Source of the DNA: Candidatus Geothermarchaeota archaeon
Lineage (GTDB): Archaea > Thermoproteota > Nitrososphaeria > Geothermarchaeales > JAUWBL01
Direction of reading: 5' to 3'
NCBI GenBank assembly: GCA_030601715.1
Contig: JAUWBL010000005.1
Coordinates: 1-17,465 of the forward strand
Length of the DNA: 17,465 nt
The position numbers and the translations under genes are program-made. The notes beneath the pieces were generated by a model, which saw nothing but the letters and a program-made list of their open reading frames with translations, was not told the origin of the DNA and searched no databases. Below, in pieces: positions 1-6,989 of this stretch. Each line of letters begins with the position of its first letter. Positions within the stretch are counted from its first letter, which is position 1.

Positions 1-823
1 CTTTATCTGAGGCTTTCCTGACTGCTTGGAGAACAGTTGGGTCATCACGATCTTGAAGTGCCAACGAGTCAGTGGCTTGCCCAAATCCAGCTATGGTCAC
101 CGGCTCATCTGTGAACTCATTAGCTCGTTCAGCAGGACACAACAAGACGGAAGCCGCACCGTCAGTGATCGGGCAGCAATCGAAGAGTCTAAGCGGTTCA
201 GAAACCACAGGGTTATTGACTTCCGCCTCGGGCAGTGAGTAAATCCCTTCGAGAGTAAGTGGCCGATGCAAGTGTGCGTGAGGATTCTTAAGGGCGTTCC
301 GATGGTTCTTGATAGCTATCAGGGACAAATGCTTCCTTTCGACGCCATATCGTTGCATGTAGAGCATGGCAAACATGGCTGCGAGAGAGGGCAGGGTGAC
401 ACCTTGAACATACTCAGCTGTTGGATGCGTCATTGAGGCAAGAAGTTCAGCAACCTCATTGCTGGGTGCATGTCTCATCTTTTCCCCACCTACAACCAAC
501 GCCAGATCATATACCTCTGATCCCACAGCCAGAACAGCCTGCTTGACTGCTGATGCACCAGATGCAGGGCCGTTCTCTATGCGGTCAGCGGGCACCGGCA
601 AGAGCGAAAGTTCATCTGCCAGGGCGGTGCCGATAGCGGTTTGCTTGGAGAGCTCGCCTGATAGCATACTGGCTACGTACAAGGTATCAATATCTCCTTT
701 CTCGGCGCCAGCAGTCTTGATGGCAACGGTAGAAGCCTCTCTCAGCATGTCCATCAGGGTACTGTCATCACGCCGACCGAACTTGCTCATCCCGTAGCCT
801 ATGACAGCTACTTCGCGCATCAT
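1..823 (-). CDS. Thiolase-family protein (SCP-x/archaeal type), 3' end outside the window
   Basis: The reverse strand is open from an ATG-ATG pair at 823/820 to the left edge, giving about 274 residues of a protein usually near 390. The start MREVAVIGYGMSKFGRR and the segment LFDCCPITDGAASVLL are typical of the thiolase/SCP-x group, which condenses or cleaves acyl-CoA thioesters. The C-terminal half with the second catalytic Cys and His is outside the window. The region that normally carries the nucleophilic cysteine (E-N-A-C-A-S-G type) reads ENGPASGA here, so residue 86 is proline (codon 568-566). The protein may therefore be a thiolase-like partner rather than a standard acetyl-CoA acetyltransferase. 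It follows the GNAT gene by six bases and shares its operon. Family assignment is firm; substrate and activity are not. Confidence 0.88.
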   Translation of the reverse strand, partial: MMREVAVIGYGMSKFGRRDDSTLMDMLREASTVAIKTAGAEKGDIDTLYVASMLSGELSKQTAIGTALADELSLLPVPADRIENGPASGASAVKQAVLAVGSEVYDLALVVGGEKMRHAPSNEVAELLASMTHPTAEYVQGVTLPSLAAMFAMLYMQRYGVERKHLSLIAIKNHRNALKNPHAHLHRPLTLEGIYSLPEAEVNNPVVSEPLRLFDCCPITDGAASVLLCPAERANEFTDEPVTIAGFGQATDSLALQDRDDPTVLQAVRKASDK

Positions 824-832
824 CTATTATCA
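824..832 (-). other. Triple in-frame stop TGA-TAA-TAG between GNAT and thiolase genes
   Basis: The GNAT reading frame ends with three different consecutive stop codons, TGA (832-830), TAA (829-827) and TAG (826-824). The thiolase ATG at 823 follows immediately in the same frame. The two proteins are thus in phase and separated only by stops. The nearest purine-rich stretch, GGGGAGAGTGA just upstream, would be the ribosome binding site for the second gene. Confidence 0.95.
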
Positions 833-1498
833 GTCACTCTCCCCACGAAGGATGTCTGGCTCAATTATCTCGAGTGACAGTGTCTTCTCGTAGATCTCAT
901 CAGGGACGGGTCTCTTACCAAAGACCAACTTCGATCTTCTAGCATAGTAAGCTTCCCTTGTTAGAACCCAACACTTTGCCCCGCCCAATTCATGCTGGAC
1001 TTGGGGGCGAGATTCGAGTCCCCATTCAAGTCCAAACAGGCTGAAACCTCGCGGGCTCTCAGCTGTTACGAGAACCTCTTCTGCACCTAGATTTTCGATG
1101 GCATGCTCCTGTTTTGCAGCAAATAGGTGGGCGCCTATTCTCCGTCCTCTTCTCATAGCGATCGTGTGTAGGCTTATGCAGGTGTTAGCGTCATACATCC
1201 TGTTGTTGGCCAAGCCAACCAACTTCTCATCGACAACTCCGACCAAACAGTACTCATTCCTGACTCGGTACTTGTACCATCCCAGAAGTTCAGCGTATGT
1301 TCTGGCACCGACTACGTCGTAGAACTCCCTGTCTGCGTCCAGGAGAGGTCGAATGGCATTGAGAACCAGAGGAACCTCCTCACGGGCAACTTCTCTAATC
1401 ACCATCCTCTCCCCTGTCGGGAGTACTACCATCTTAGGTGGGTAGGGCTTTCTGGGTATGTCCCAGTCGATACTTAGAGTGTCTGTCTCTCTCGACAC
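830..1498 (-). CDS. GNAT-like N-acetyltransferase, paralog 1
   Basis: A protein of about 222 residues. The segment RRGRRIGAHLFAAKQ fits GNAT motif A, the acetyl-CoA pyrophosphate loop (R/Q-x-x-G-x-G/A), preceded by the strand CISLHTIAM. Substrate is unknown. It is clearly paralogous to the protein at 9287-10009: both have EFYDVV or DFYDVV, a YRV segment followed by CLVGV, ISLHT, a basic GxGA-like loop, and a C-terminal HELGGA followed by TRE. A GTG at 1507 could start the frame but lies inside the sequence GAGGTG (1510-1505); the GTG at 1498 sits six bases behind that ribosome binding site and is preferred. The thiolase gene follows after three in-frame stops. A role in lysine acetylation or in acylating a small molecule is possible; the sequence does not decide. 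Confidence 0.75.
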   Translation of the reverse strand: MSRETDTLSIDWDIPRKPYPPKMVVLPTGERMVIREVAREEVPLVLNAIRPLLDADREFYDVVGARTYAELLGWYKYRVRNEYCLVGVVDEKLVGLANNRMYDANTCISLHTIAMRRGRRIGAHLFAAKQEHAIENLGAEEVLVTAESPRGFSLFGLEWGLESRPQVQHELGGAKCWVLTREAYYARRSKLVFGKRPVPDEIYEKTLSLEIIEPDILRGESD

Positions 1499-1643
1499 AT
1501 CATGCACCTCGTGTTCCGACAGCTAGAAAGAAACCCAAGAGGAATAAACATCAATATGAGCGTCCGACTCCAGGTGTCATCAGCTGGACGGTTGGAGTAC
1601 CTTTCACACAGAAATTGCCGTGTGCGGTGGCTCGATCCGGTGC

Positions 1644-1653
1644 ACTTTATGAA
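1644..1653 (+). promoter_or_regulatory. Possible TATA-like box of the cyclase gene
   Basis: The stretch ACTTTATGAA is the most AT-rich part of the 180-base divergent region between the GNAT (-) and cyclase (+) genes. If it is an archaeal TATA box, transcription would begin about 25 bases downstream, around 1674-1680, which would give a leaderless or nearly leaderless mRNA at the ATG. This is pattern matching only. Confidence 0.25.
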
Positions 1654-1679
1654 TTCGCTAAGGGGCATTGTACTTGAAA

Positions 1680-2453
1680 ATGACGAAGCTAGTTGAGCTG
1701 TCGCAGCCACTAAACGCAGATGCTCCCTTCTGGCCCTCTTACCCGCCCTTCGAGGTGAAGTACATCAAGAGAAAGCCCGAGCACGGCGTCAACGCCCAGT
1801 ACATCATGACCTCCAACCACATGGGAACCCACTTGGACGCACCCCGTCACTTCGTTACGGGAGGCAAGACCATCGACCAGATCCCCTTGGAGCAGCTCTA
1901 CGGCCCCGGGGTCATCGTGGACGTCAGTGATGTCGGAGACCTGGGCATCTACACCCCTGACATGATCGAACACAGCGTAGACCTCCATGATGGAGACATC
2001 CTCATCCTCCACACAGGGTTCAACCGCTACGGCTGGTACCAGCCCCAGGGAATGGCGGACGAAGAACGCTACATCCACAGGCACCCGGGCCCTACGCGAG
2101 AGTGGTGTGACTGGATGCTGAAGCGAAAGATAAAGCTGTGGGGAGTCGACGCCGTCTCTACGGATCACCCGATGAACCTACCCATCGGGAGATTCCTGCC
2201 CAGGGTCGCGCCACGGGTCCGAGCCGAGTGCGAACGCAAGTTCGGCAAGGAGAAGCTGGACGAACTCTTCCCTGAGGAAGACTACCAGCTGACCCACAAC
2301 GTACTGTTCCCCCACGACGTCATCCACATCGAGAACCTGGGTGGAGACATTGGCAAGCTGCTGAATCGGCGAGTCACCATCGGCTGCTTCCCCTGGCTCT
2401 TCAAGGGTGGCGAAGCAGCCTTCGCCCGAGTAGTGGCCTTCGTCGAGGAGTAG
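1680..2453 (+). CDS. Cyclase-family metal-dependent hydrolase (PF04199; kynurenine formamidase/isatin hydrolase-like)
   Basis: A protein of about 257 residues, normal for the family. The signature H-x-G-T-H-x-D-x-P-x-H is present as HMGTHLDAPRH about 45 residues in; its His and Asp residues bind the metal (Mn or Zn) in characterised members. GVDAVSTDHP and the late HIENLGGDIG segment are further family landmarks. Known relatives hydrolyse amide bonds, including cyclic ones such as isatin, or formylkynurenine. Next to FdrA, AllH, carbamate kinase and a Mo hydroxylase, ring opening or deamidation in N-heterocycle breakdown is a reasonable inference, but the substrate is not readable. Start: ATG at 1680 is chosen; TTG codons at 1668 and 1674 are in frame, and the 1674 one has AAGGGG eight bases upstream, so a two-residue extension is possible. 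Confidence 0.9.
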   Translation: MTKLVELSQPLNADAPFWPSYPPFEVKYIKRKPEHGVNAQYIMTSNHMGTHLDAPRHFVTGGKTIDQIPLEQLYGPGVIVDVSDVGDLGIYTPDMIEHSVDLHDGDILILHTGFNRYGWYQPQGMADEERYIHRHPGPTREWCDWMLKRKIKLWGVDAVSTDHPMNLPIGRFLPRVAPRVRAECERKFGKEKLDELFPEEDYQLTHNVLFPHDVIHIENLGGDIGKLLNRRVTIGCFPWLFKGGEAAFARVVAFVEE

Positions 2454-2598
2454 ACAACACACCCGGTCGCAGCATCCGCGATAATCCAAAAGGACGCAAC
2501 TAAGGCGGGTCCACAACTTTCACAAAGGCCCACCTCGCAACGTGGCCGCCTGCGGATTTAACAGCCTCTCGTCGAGTATGGCTAGATGTGACTGGGTC

Positions 2599-4098
2599 AT
2601 GGCCGTCCATACCATCGTTCGGAAGAGCGAGTTCTACGACTCGTTACACCTCATGAAGGTTTCCGAGGAGGTTTCTCAGCTTCGACAGGTCAAGAAAGCG
2701 GCCGTGGTGATGGCGACAGACCTGAACAAGGATGTCCTGAAGGATATGGCCCTTCTCACAGAGGAGGCTGCCAGAGTAGGTCCCAACGACTTGGTCATAG
2801 CCTTCGAATTGGAACACGATGAGGATCTAGCGAACGTCGCTGCGAGAGTAGAAGATCTTCTCACCGTCCAAAGAGAGGAGCCGGGGCTAGCCCCTGCGCC
2901 TTCAACACTCGATGGAGCTCTGGAGGTGCTGCCCCGGGCGAATCTGACCCTGATATCAGTCCCGGGGGAACACGCGGCGAAAGAAGCGAGAGAAGCCCTC
3001 CAGAGAGGCTTGAACGTCTTCCTATTCAGCAGCAACGTCCCCCTACAGGACGAGGTGAGCCTCAAGAAGCTTGCGCGTGAGAAGAATCTCCTGCTGATGG
3101 GTCCCGACTGCGGAACCGCCTTGATCGGTGGCAAGATCCTTGGATTCGGAAACGTGGTGAGAAGGGGAAGCATAGGGATCGTTTCGGCGGCGGGCACGGG
3201 GATCCAAGAGGTTTCCAGCCTCATCCACCAACTGGGAGAAGGGGTGTCTCATGCGATAGGAACCGGAGGAAGGGACCTGAAGGACGAGGTGCAGGGCACA
3301 ACCATGAGACAAGGAATCAAACTCCTGGCAGAGGACTCGAGCACCGAAGTCATAGTCCTCATCTCCAAACCCCCCTCCCCCGCAGTCGCCAGAAGAGTCC
3401 TCGAGGAGGCAGAGAAGAGCGGGACGACCATCATCGCCAACTTCCTAGGGGCGGATCCGCCTGCATACAAGACCGAGAAGGCAACACTTACTAGGACCTT
3501 GGAGCAGACGGCGGTGCACGCGGTCGCCGCCGTTGGGGGAGACACACCAGAACAAGTGCAGCAGAGGCTGTCAACCATTGACTTGGAATCCACGGTAGAA
3601 AGAGAGCTACAGGGCCTTGCGGATACTCAGCGACACATCCGCGGCCTGTTCTCCGGCGGTACCCTCTGTTATGAGACACTGCTGATTCTCAGGGATTCGA
3701 TAGGTCACGTGTATTCAAACACACCCCTGGAACCCGAGTACCGACTGGAAGACTCCCATATCAGCCAGGGCCATACTTGTGTCGACATGGGGTCAGAGGA
3801 GTTCGTCGTCGGCAGAGCCCATCCAATGATAGACCCCACTCTCCGTCAAGCCCGCATCATGAGGGAGGGCCGCGATCCCACCGTGGCTGTCGTTCTTCTC
3901 GACGTAGTGCTGGGATACGGCTCGCACCCAGACCCAGCGGGAGCTCTCTTGGGCTCCATTGCCGAGGTCAGAGTCGAGGCAGCAGAGCAGGGGAGGAGGA
4001 TCTCCTTTCTTGCATCCGTTGTGGGGACGGATGAGGATCCTCAAGATCTCGGCGCACAAGAGAGAAAACTCCAGGATGCCGGAGTGCTAGTCCTGTGA
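2599..4098 (+). CDS. fdrA: FdrA/AllF family protein, oxamate carbamoyltransferase subunit-like
   Basis: About 499 residues, with the fold of succinyl-CoA synthetase alpha (a CoA-binding Rossmann domain followed by a ligase-CoA domain). FdrA landmarks are KKLAREKNLLLMGPDCGT, IGIVSAAGTGIQEVSS, HAIGTGGRDL, FSGGTLCYE, HPMIDPTLR and LLDVVLGYGSHPDPAG. E. coli FdrA (AllF) works with AllG and AllH as oxamate carbamoyltransferase in allantoin use, making carbamoyl phosphate; the older name acyl-CoA synthetase is misleading. The protein ends soon after LEDAGVLVL, roughly where E. coli FdrA continues for some tens of residues more. Start: GTG 2542 and ATG 2578 are also in frame, but only the ATG at 2599 (MAVHTIVRKSEFYDS) matches the family N-terminus. 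No clear ribosome binding site precedes it; ATTTAAC at 2556-2562 could be a TATA element of a short-leader mRNA. Confidence 0.9.
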   Translation: MAVHTIVRKSEFYDSLHLMKVSEEVSQLRQVKKAAVVMATDLNKDVLKDMALLTEEAARVGPNDLVIAFELEHDEDLANVAARVEDLLTVQREEPGLAPAPSTLDGALEVLPRANLTLISVPGEHAAKEAREALQRGLNVFLFSSNVPLQDEVSLKKLAREKNLLLMGPDCGTALIGGKILGFGNVVRRGSIGIVSAAGTGIQEVSSLIHQLGEGVSHAIGTGGRDLKDEVQGTTMRQGIKLLAEDSSTEVIVLISKPPSPAVARRVLEEAEKSGTTIIANFLGADPPAYKTEKATLTRTLEQTAVHAVAAVGGDTPEQVQQRLSTIDLESTVERELQGLADTQRHIRGLFSGGTLCYETLLILRDSIGHVYSNTPLEPEYRLEDSHISQGHTCVDMGSEEFVVGRAHPMIDPTLRQARIMREGRDPTVAVVLLDVVLGYGSHPDPAGALLGSIAEVRVEAAEQGRRISFLASVVGTDEDPQDLGAQERKLQDAGVLVL

Positions 4099-4154
4099 AG
4101 TAACGCTCAAGCCGCTCGAGTGGCAAGTCTCATCGTCCAGAAGCGAAGCGGCCG

Positions 4155-4175
4155 CTAGATGCCGATGGCATCTAG
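4155..4175. terminator. Perfect 9-bp hairpin at the convergent fdrA/allH ends
   Basis: CTAGATGCC-GAT-GGCATCTAG is a perfect inverted repeat with a three-base loop. It lies 57 bases after the fdrA stop and includes the TAG stop of the opposing allH gene (4174-4172). Imperfect GC-rich arms (GCGGCC before, GGCCGC after) could lengthen it. There is no T-run on either side, so it is not a classical intrinsic terminator. A shared 3' end structure or a protein site are the alternatives. Confidence 0.4.
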
Positions 4176-5101
4176 GAAACTGGCCGCGAACGGCCCGAAG
4201 AGAACAGGGTTGTGGCCAGCAACACGCCAACCAACATGTCTGTTCCCGAGGAGTGTCCGACTCCGATGAGCCTTCGAGCAGCCTTTCGCACACTGCGGGG
4301 ATCACTTCCATAAAGTGAGTTGACCATCTCTGCGGCCGACTCGCCTGCGAGTCCTTCACACGCCATTCGTAACATGCTTTCCGACAAGAGGCTCGTCCTC
4401 CCCCTGGAAAGGACGGGTATCAACCGTTCTAGATTCGAGAAGGATCCGTCTGCTACTATTCCTAGTCTTTCCGCCTCTCTTAGCGCCGTGACAAAGCCAG
4501 TGATAACGTCATCCCCGGCGGGGGTCAGGCCGGGTCCTAGACCAATCAGCCCGGAGATCCCCGACCTAAGTTCATCGTCGTTCCCCGACGAAGCTCCTCG
4601 GAGTAGTTGGGACGCGGCCTCCAGCCCCCTCCGGACGTAGGGATTTCCCTCTGTAGCTACATCGTGCCCTGGCATCAGCAGTGAGAGAAGGCCGAGGAGG
4701 CCCTCTCTTCGTCCTTCCTTCACAACCAACTCCAGCAAGGTTCGCTGATTGTGCGAGATCTGGGTCTTAGAGAGGGCTTTGCGGAGAGTTCTGGGCTGCC
4801 ACATCGCTAAAGACGACAGGTCTGCGAACATCCTGGTGTCGATCGAGATCCGCTTGGAGGAGAAACATACCTTTTCGCCCTTCAAGAGACCAAGGGAGGT
4901 GAACGCAAACTCGTTTGGGGCATCTAGCCTGATGTTCAACGGTCCATTCTCCACGCCTCGAGAGCAAAGAGCAAGCATTTCTCCGTCTCCTGTGCGAAGA
5001 TGAACAGTCCTTGGGAACACGGCTAGAACTTCCCCTACAGAGGGCTCACGACGCAATGTTCGAAAAGCGACTTCTCCGGCGGTCAAGCCCATAAGTCTCA
5101 T
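4172..5101 (-). CDS. allH: DUF2877 protein, AllH-like oxamate carbamoyltransferase subunit
   Basis: 309 residues; E. coli AllH (YlbF) is about 270. The two family signatures are present: GLGPGLTPAGDD (E. coli type G-K-G-P-G-L-T-P-S-H-D-D) near residue 187 and GHSSGTDMLVG near residue 283. In E. coli, AllH is one of three subunits of oxamate carbamoyltransferase (AllFGH), which converts oxalurate and phosphate to oxamate and carbamoyl phosphate. The gene is transcribed toward fdrA and away from carbamate kinase, whereas in E. coli these genes form one co-directional run. Start: ATG at 5101; a second ATG at 5092 (MGLTAGEV) is possible, and the only purine run upstream is GGGG. No signal peptide or membrane segment is seen. 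Assignment is by motif and neighbourhood. Confidence 0.85.
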   Translation of the reverse strand: MRLMGLTAGEVAFRTLRREPSVGEVLAVFPRTVHLRTGDGEMLALCSRGVENGPLNIRLDAPNEFAFTSLGLLKGEKVCFSSKRISIDTRMFADLSSLAMWQPRTLRKALSKTQISHNQRTLLELVVKEGRREGLLGLLSLLMPGHDVATEGNPYVRRGLEAASQLLRGASSGNDDELRSGISGLIGLGPGLTPAGDDVITGFVTALREAERLGIVADGSFSNLERLIPVLSRGRTSLLSESMLRMACEGLAGESAAEMVNSLYGSDPRSVRKAARRLIGVGHSSGTDMLVGVLLATTLFSSGRSRPVS

Positions 5102-5353
5102 GCGTTGGGCCCCCGTTTACCGATGTGTCCGATGTCTGCTCGCTCCGACGAGTAGAATGCCATAAACGGGTCAATAATCATCAGACACACCCCCTCTCGA
5201 AATGGAGCTTTCCCGCTGGAGGCGTAGATCATGTTCAGAGTTGGTAGAGTAGAGTCTCACGGCTTGGCACCTGAAAATGCCGTTCAGAATAGATAATAGA
5301 AGGTCTTCTTCTTCCGTACATGTCGGAGCCGACGACTGGTTCCAGGTGTCCTC
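5102..5353. promoter_or_regulatory. Divergent allH/arcC intergenic region with TATA-like elements
   Basis: This 252-base gap between two divergent genes must hold both promoters. For carbamate kinase the best candidate is the AT-rich AATAGATAATAG at 5288-5299. For allH, GTTTATGG (reverse strand, 5167-5160) and TGATTATTGA (5180-5171) are candidates. I saw no convincing long palindrome or operator and no small coding frame that I would defend. Confidence 0.3.
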
Positions 5354-6310
5354 ATGAAACAGAAAGCAGGTAGAGTAGTCGTAGCCCTCGGTGGCAACGC
5401 GATCACACAGGCCGACGAGACCGGAACCTTTGAGGGGCAACTCAGAAACGTGAAGACGACGTGTGATCAGATCCTAAAGATCATAGAGAAGGGGTACGAA
5501 GTGGTCATAACCCACGGAAACGGCCCTCAGGCTGGAAGCCTCCTCATTCAACAGGAAGAAGCCGCGAGGCTCGTTCCCCCGCAGCCACTGGATGTGGTGG
5601 TTGCCATGACGCAGGGTCAGATAGGGTACATGTTCCAACAGACGTTGCAGAACAGTTTGGTCGAGCGAGGCGTGAAGAAACAGGTGGCAACCGTGGTAAC
5701 TCAGGTCATCGTAGACCGGGACGATCCGGACTTCTCAGATCCATCCAAACCTGTGGGACCATTCTACGACGAACGCACGGCTGAGAGATTGGTGAAGGAG
5801 AAGGGATACATCATCAAGAGAGTGCGGCCTACGGGCGAGAAGTCCTTCAGACGAGTAGTGCCCTCGCCAGACCCAAAGGAGATAGTGGAGGCTCACCTCA
5901 TCAGGCGTCTCGTCGAAGAAGGATTCATAGTCATCGCCTCTGGTGGGGGAGCCGTACCCGTGGTCTCCCACAACAAAGGACTCGAAGGGATCGAGGCCGT
6001 GGTTGATAAGGACTTGGCTGGACAACGTCTGGCAACAGCCGTGGGAGCTGATACCTTCCTTATCCTGACGGACATCGACAGCGTGAAGCTCGACTTCGGG
6101 GAGAAAACGGAGAGGGAGGTAAGAAAAATGACTGTGGACGAGGCGGAAACATACATGAATGAGGGCCATTTTCTGGAGGGCAGCATGAAGCCGAAGGTTC
6201 TGGCCTGCATTCGTTTCTTGAAGAAAGGTGGTAAACGAGCAGCAATCGGCTCGCTGGAGAGGGGTCTGGAAGCGCTTCTTGGAGAGGTTGGAACCGCAAT
6301 AACACAGTAG
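5354..6310 (+). CDS. arcC: Carbamate kinase
   Basis: 318 residues, a full-length cytoplasmic carbamate kinase of the amino-acid kinase fold. Visible family motifs, in order: VALGGNAI (phosphate loop), VITHGNGPQAG, SGGGAVPVV, VDKDLAGQRLA (VDKD signature), FLILTDIDSV and EGSMKPKVLACIRFL. It converts carbamoyl phosphate and ADP to ATP, ammonia and CO2. With FdrA and AllH nearby it would be the energy-conserving last step of a carbamoyl-compound fermentation, as in anaerobic allantoin use; no arginine deiminase or ornithine carbamoyltransferase gene is in the window to suggest arginine instead. Start: ATG at 5354 with AGGTG five bases upstream. The MocA-like gene follows on the same strand after 48 bases. 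Confidence 0.96.
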   Translation: MKQKAGRVVVALGGNAITQADETGTFEGQLRNVKTTCDQILKIIEKGYEVVITHGNGPQAGSLLIQQEEAARLVPPQPLDVVVAMTQGQIGYMFQQTLQNSLVERGVKKQVATVVTQVIVDRDDPDFSDPSKPVGPFYDERTAERLVKEKGYIIKRVRPTGEKSFRRVVPSPDPKEIVEAHLIRRLVEEGFIVIASGGGAVPVVSHNKGLEGIEAVVDKDLAGQRLATAVGADTFLILTDIDSVKLDFGEKTEREVRKMTVDEAETYMNEGHFLEGSMKPKVLACIRFLKKGGKRAAIGSLERGLEALLGEVGTAITQ

Positions 6311-6358
6311 GGGCCTGAACCCTGTTCTGAGGACCGACGACTGGAGGGTTACCCGCGT

Positions 6359-6973
6359 TTGATCGCCGCTTTGATCCTCGCCGGTGGCACCTCGTCGAGG
6401 ATGAAGGGCATCAAACAACTCTTCTCGCTGGGGGACGAGCCGATGCTCCAGCGGGTCGTTAACACAGCCCTTAGATCCCAAGCAGAAGAAGTGGTCGTGG
6501 TGCTCGGATACAGAGCCGACGAGATTAGAGCGGAGGTTGATTTCATGAAGTCGAAGGTCGTCGTGTGCGAGGACTACGCGACGGGAATGAGCGCGAGCCT
6601 CCGCACCGGTGTAGGGGCCTTGGGCGACGACGTAGAGGCCGTGATGGTTCTGCTCGCCGACCAACCCCTGGTTTCCCATGGCGTTCTAGACGCTCTCATC
6701 GAGGAGTATAGGAGGTCGAACAGACGGATAGTTGTCCCAGTGAGTGAAGGTCTGAGAAGAAACCCCATCCTCATCGACTTGACGCTCAGAGGGGAGATCC
6801 TGCGGGTGGAGGGGGATGTGGGAGCCAGGTCTATCCTTGACGAGCATGAGGACGAGATCTCACCTGTAGAAATCCCCGACGCGTCGCTCTTCGCAGACGT
6901 TGACACTTGGAAGGACTATCTGGAGGTTTCGCGTGAGTTGGAAGCCAGACGAGCCAGCAGAACGGATGTCTGA
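6359..6973 (+). CDS. mocA: MocA-like molybdenum cofactor nucleotidyltransferase
   Basis: 204 residues of the MobA-like NTP-transferase family (PF12804). The N-terminus LILAGGTSSRMKGIKQL is the nucleotide-binding signature; LLADQPLVS carries the metal-binding Asp, followed by RRNPILI, GDVGARSIL and a final DVDTWKDY, the order seen in MocA/MobA proteins. MocA adds CMP to molybdopterin to form the MCD cofactor used by xanthine dehydrogenase-family enzymes, so it very likely serves the Mo hydroxylase at 12146-15853, though I cannot tell CTP from GTP specificity by eye. Start: TTG at 6359 with GGAGGG ten bases upstream. It is co-directional with arcC (48-base gap) and convergent with the mutase gene, with only 16 bases between stop codons. 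Confidence 0.85.
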   Translation: MIAALILAGGTSSRMKGIKQLFSLGDEPMLQRVVNTALRSQAEEVVVVLGYRADEIRAEVDFMKSKVVVCEDYATGMSASLRTGVGALGDDVEAVMVLLADQPLVSHGVLDALIEEYRRSNRRIVVPVSEGLRRNPILIDLTLRGEILRVEGDVGARSILDEHEDEISPVEIPDASLFADVDTWKDYLEVSRELEARRASRTDV

Positions 6974-6988
6974 ACGCTGAGGGAGCGT
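6974..6988. terminator. Short hairpin in the mocA/mutase convergent gap
   Basis: ACGCT-GAGGG-AGCGT forms a five-base-pair stem with a five-base loop and fills almost the whole 16-base space between the two opposing stop codons. It has no T-run, so a role in transcript ending is only suggested by position. Confidence 0.3.
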
Positions 6989-6989
6989 C

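Noticed and set aside
26..797. Plus-strand open frames at 26-238 and 459-797
   Set aside because: They lie antisense to the thiolase frame, which has strong family motifs; the plus-strand peptides are low-complexity shadows.
2599..4098. Succinyl-CoA synthetase alpha subunit
   Set aside because: The Rossmann and ligase-CoA folds are shared, but the ordered motifs match FdrA, no beta subunit is adjacent, and carbamoyl-pathway genes surround it.
5735..6679. Long minus-strand frame (314 codons) across arcC and mocA
   Set aside because: It is antisense to two well-supported genes and their gap, has no recognisable motif and is rich in Ser/His/Arg as expected for a complementary-strand shadow.
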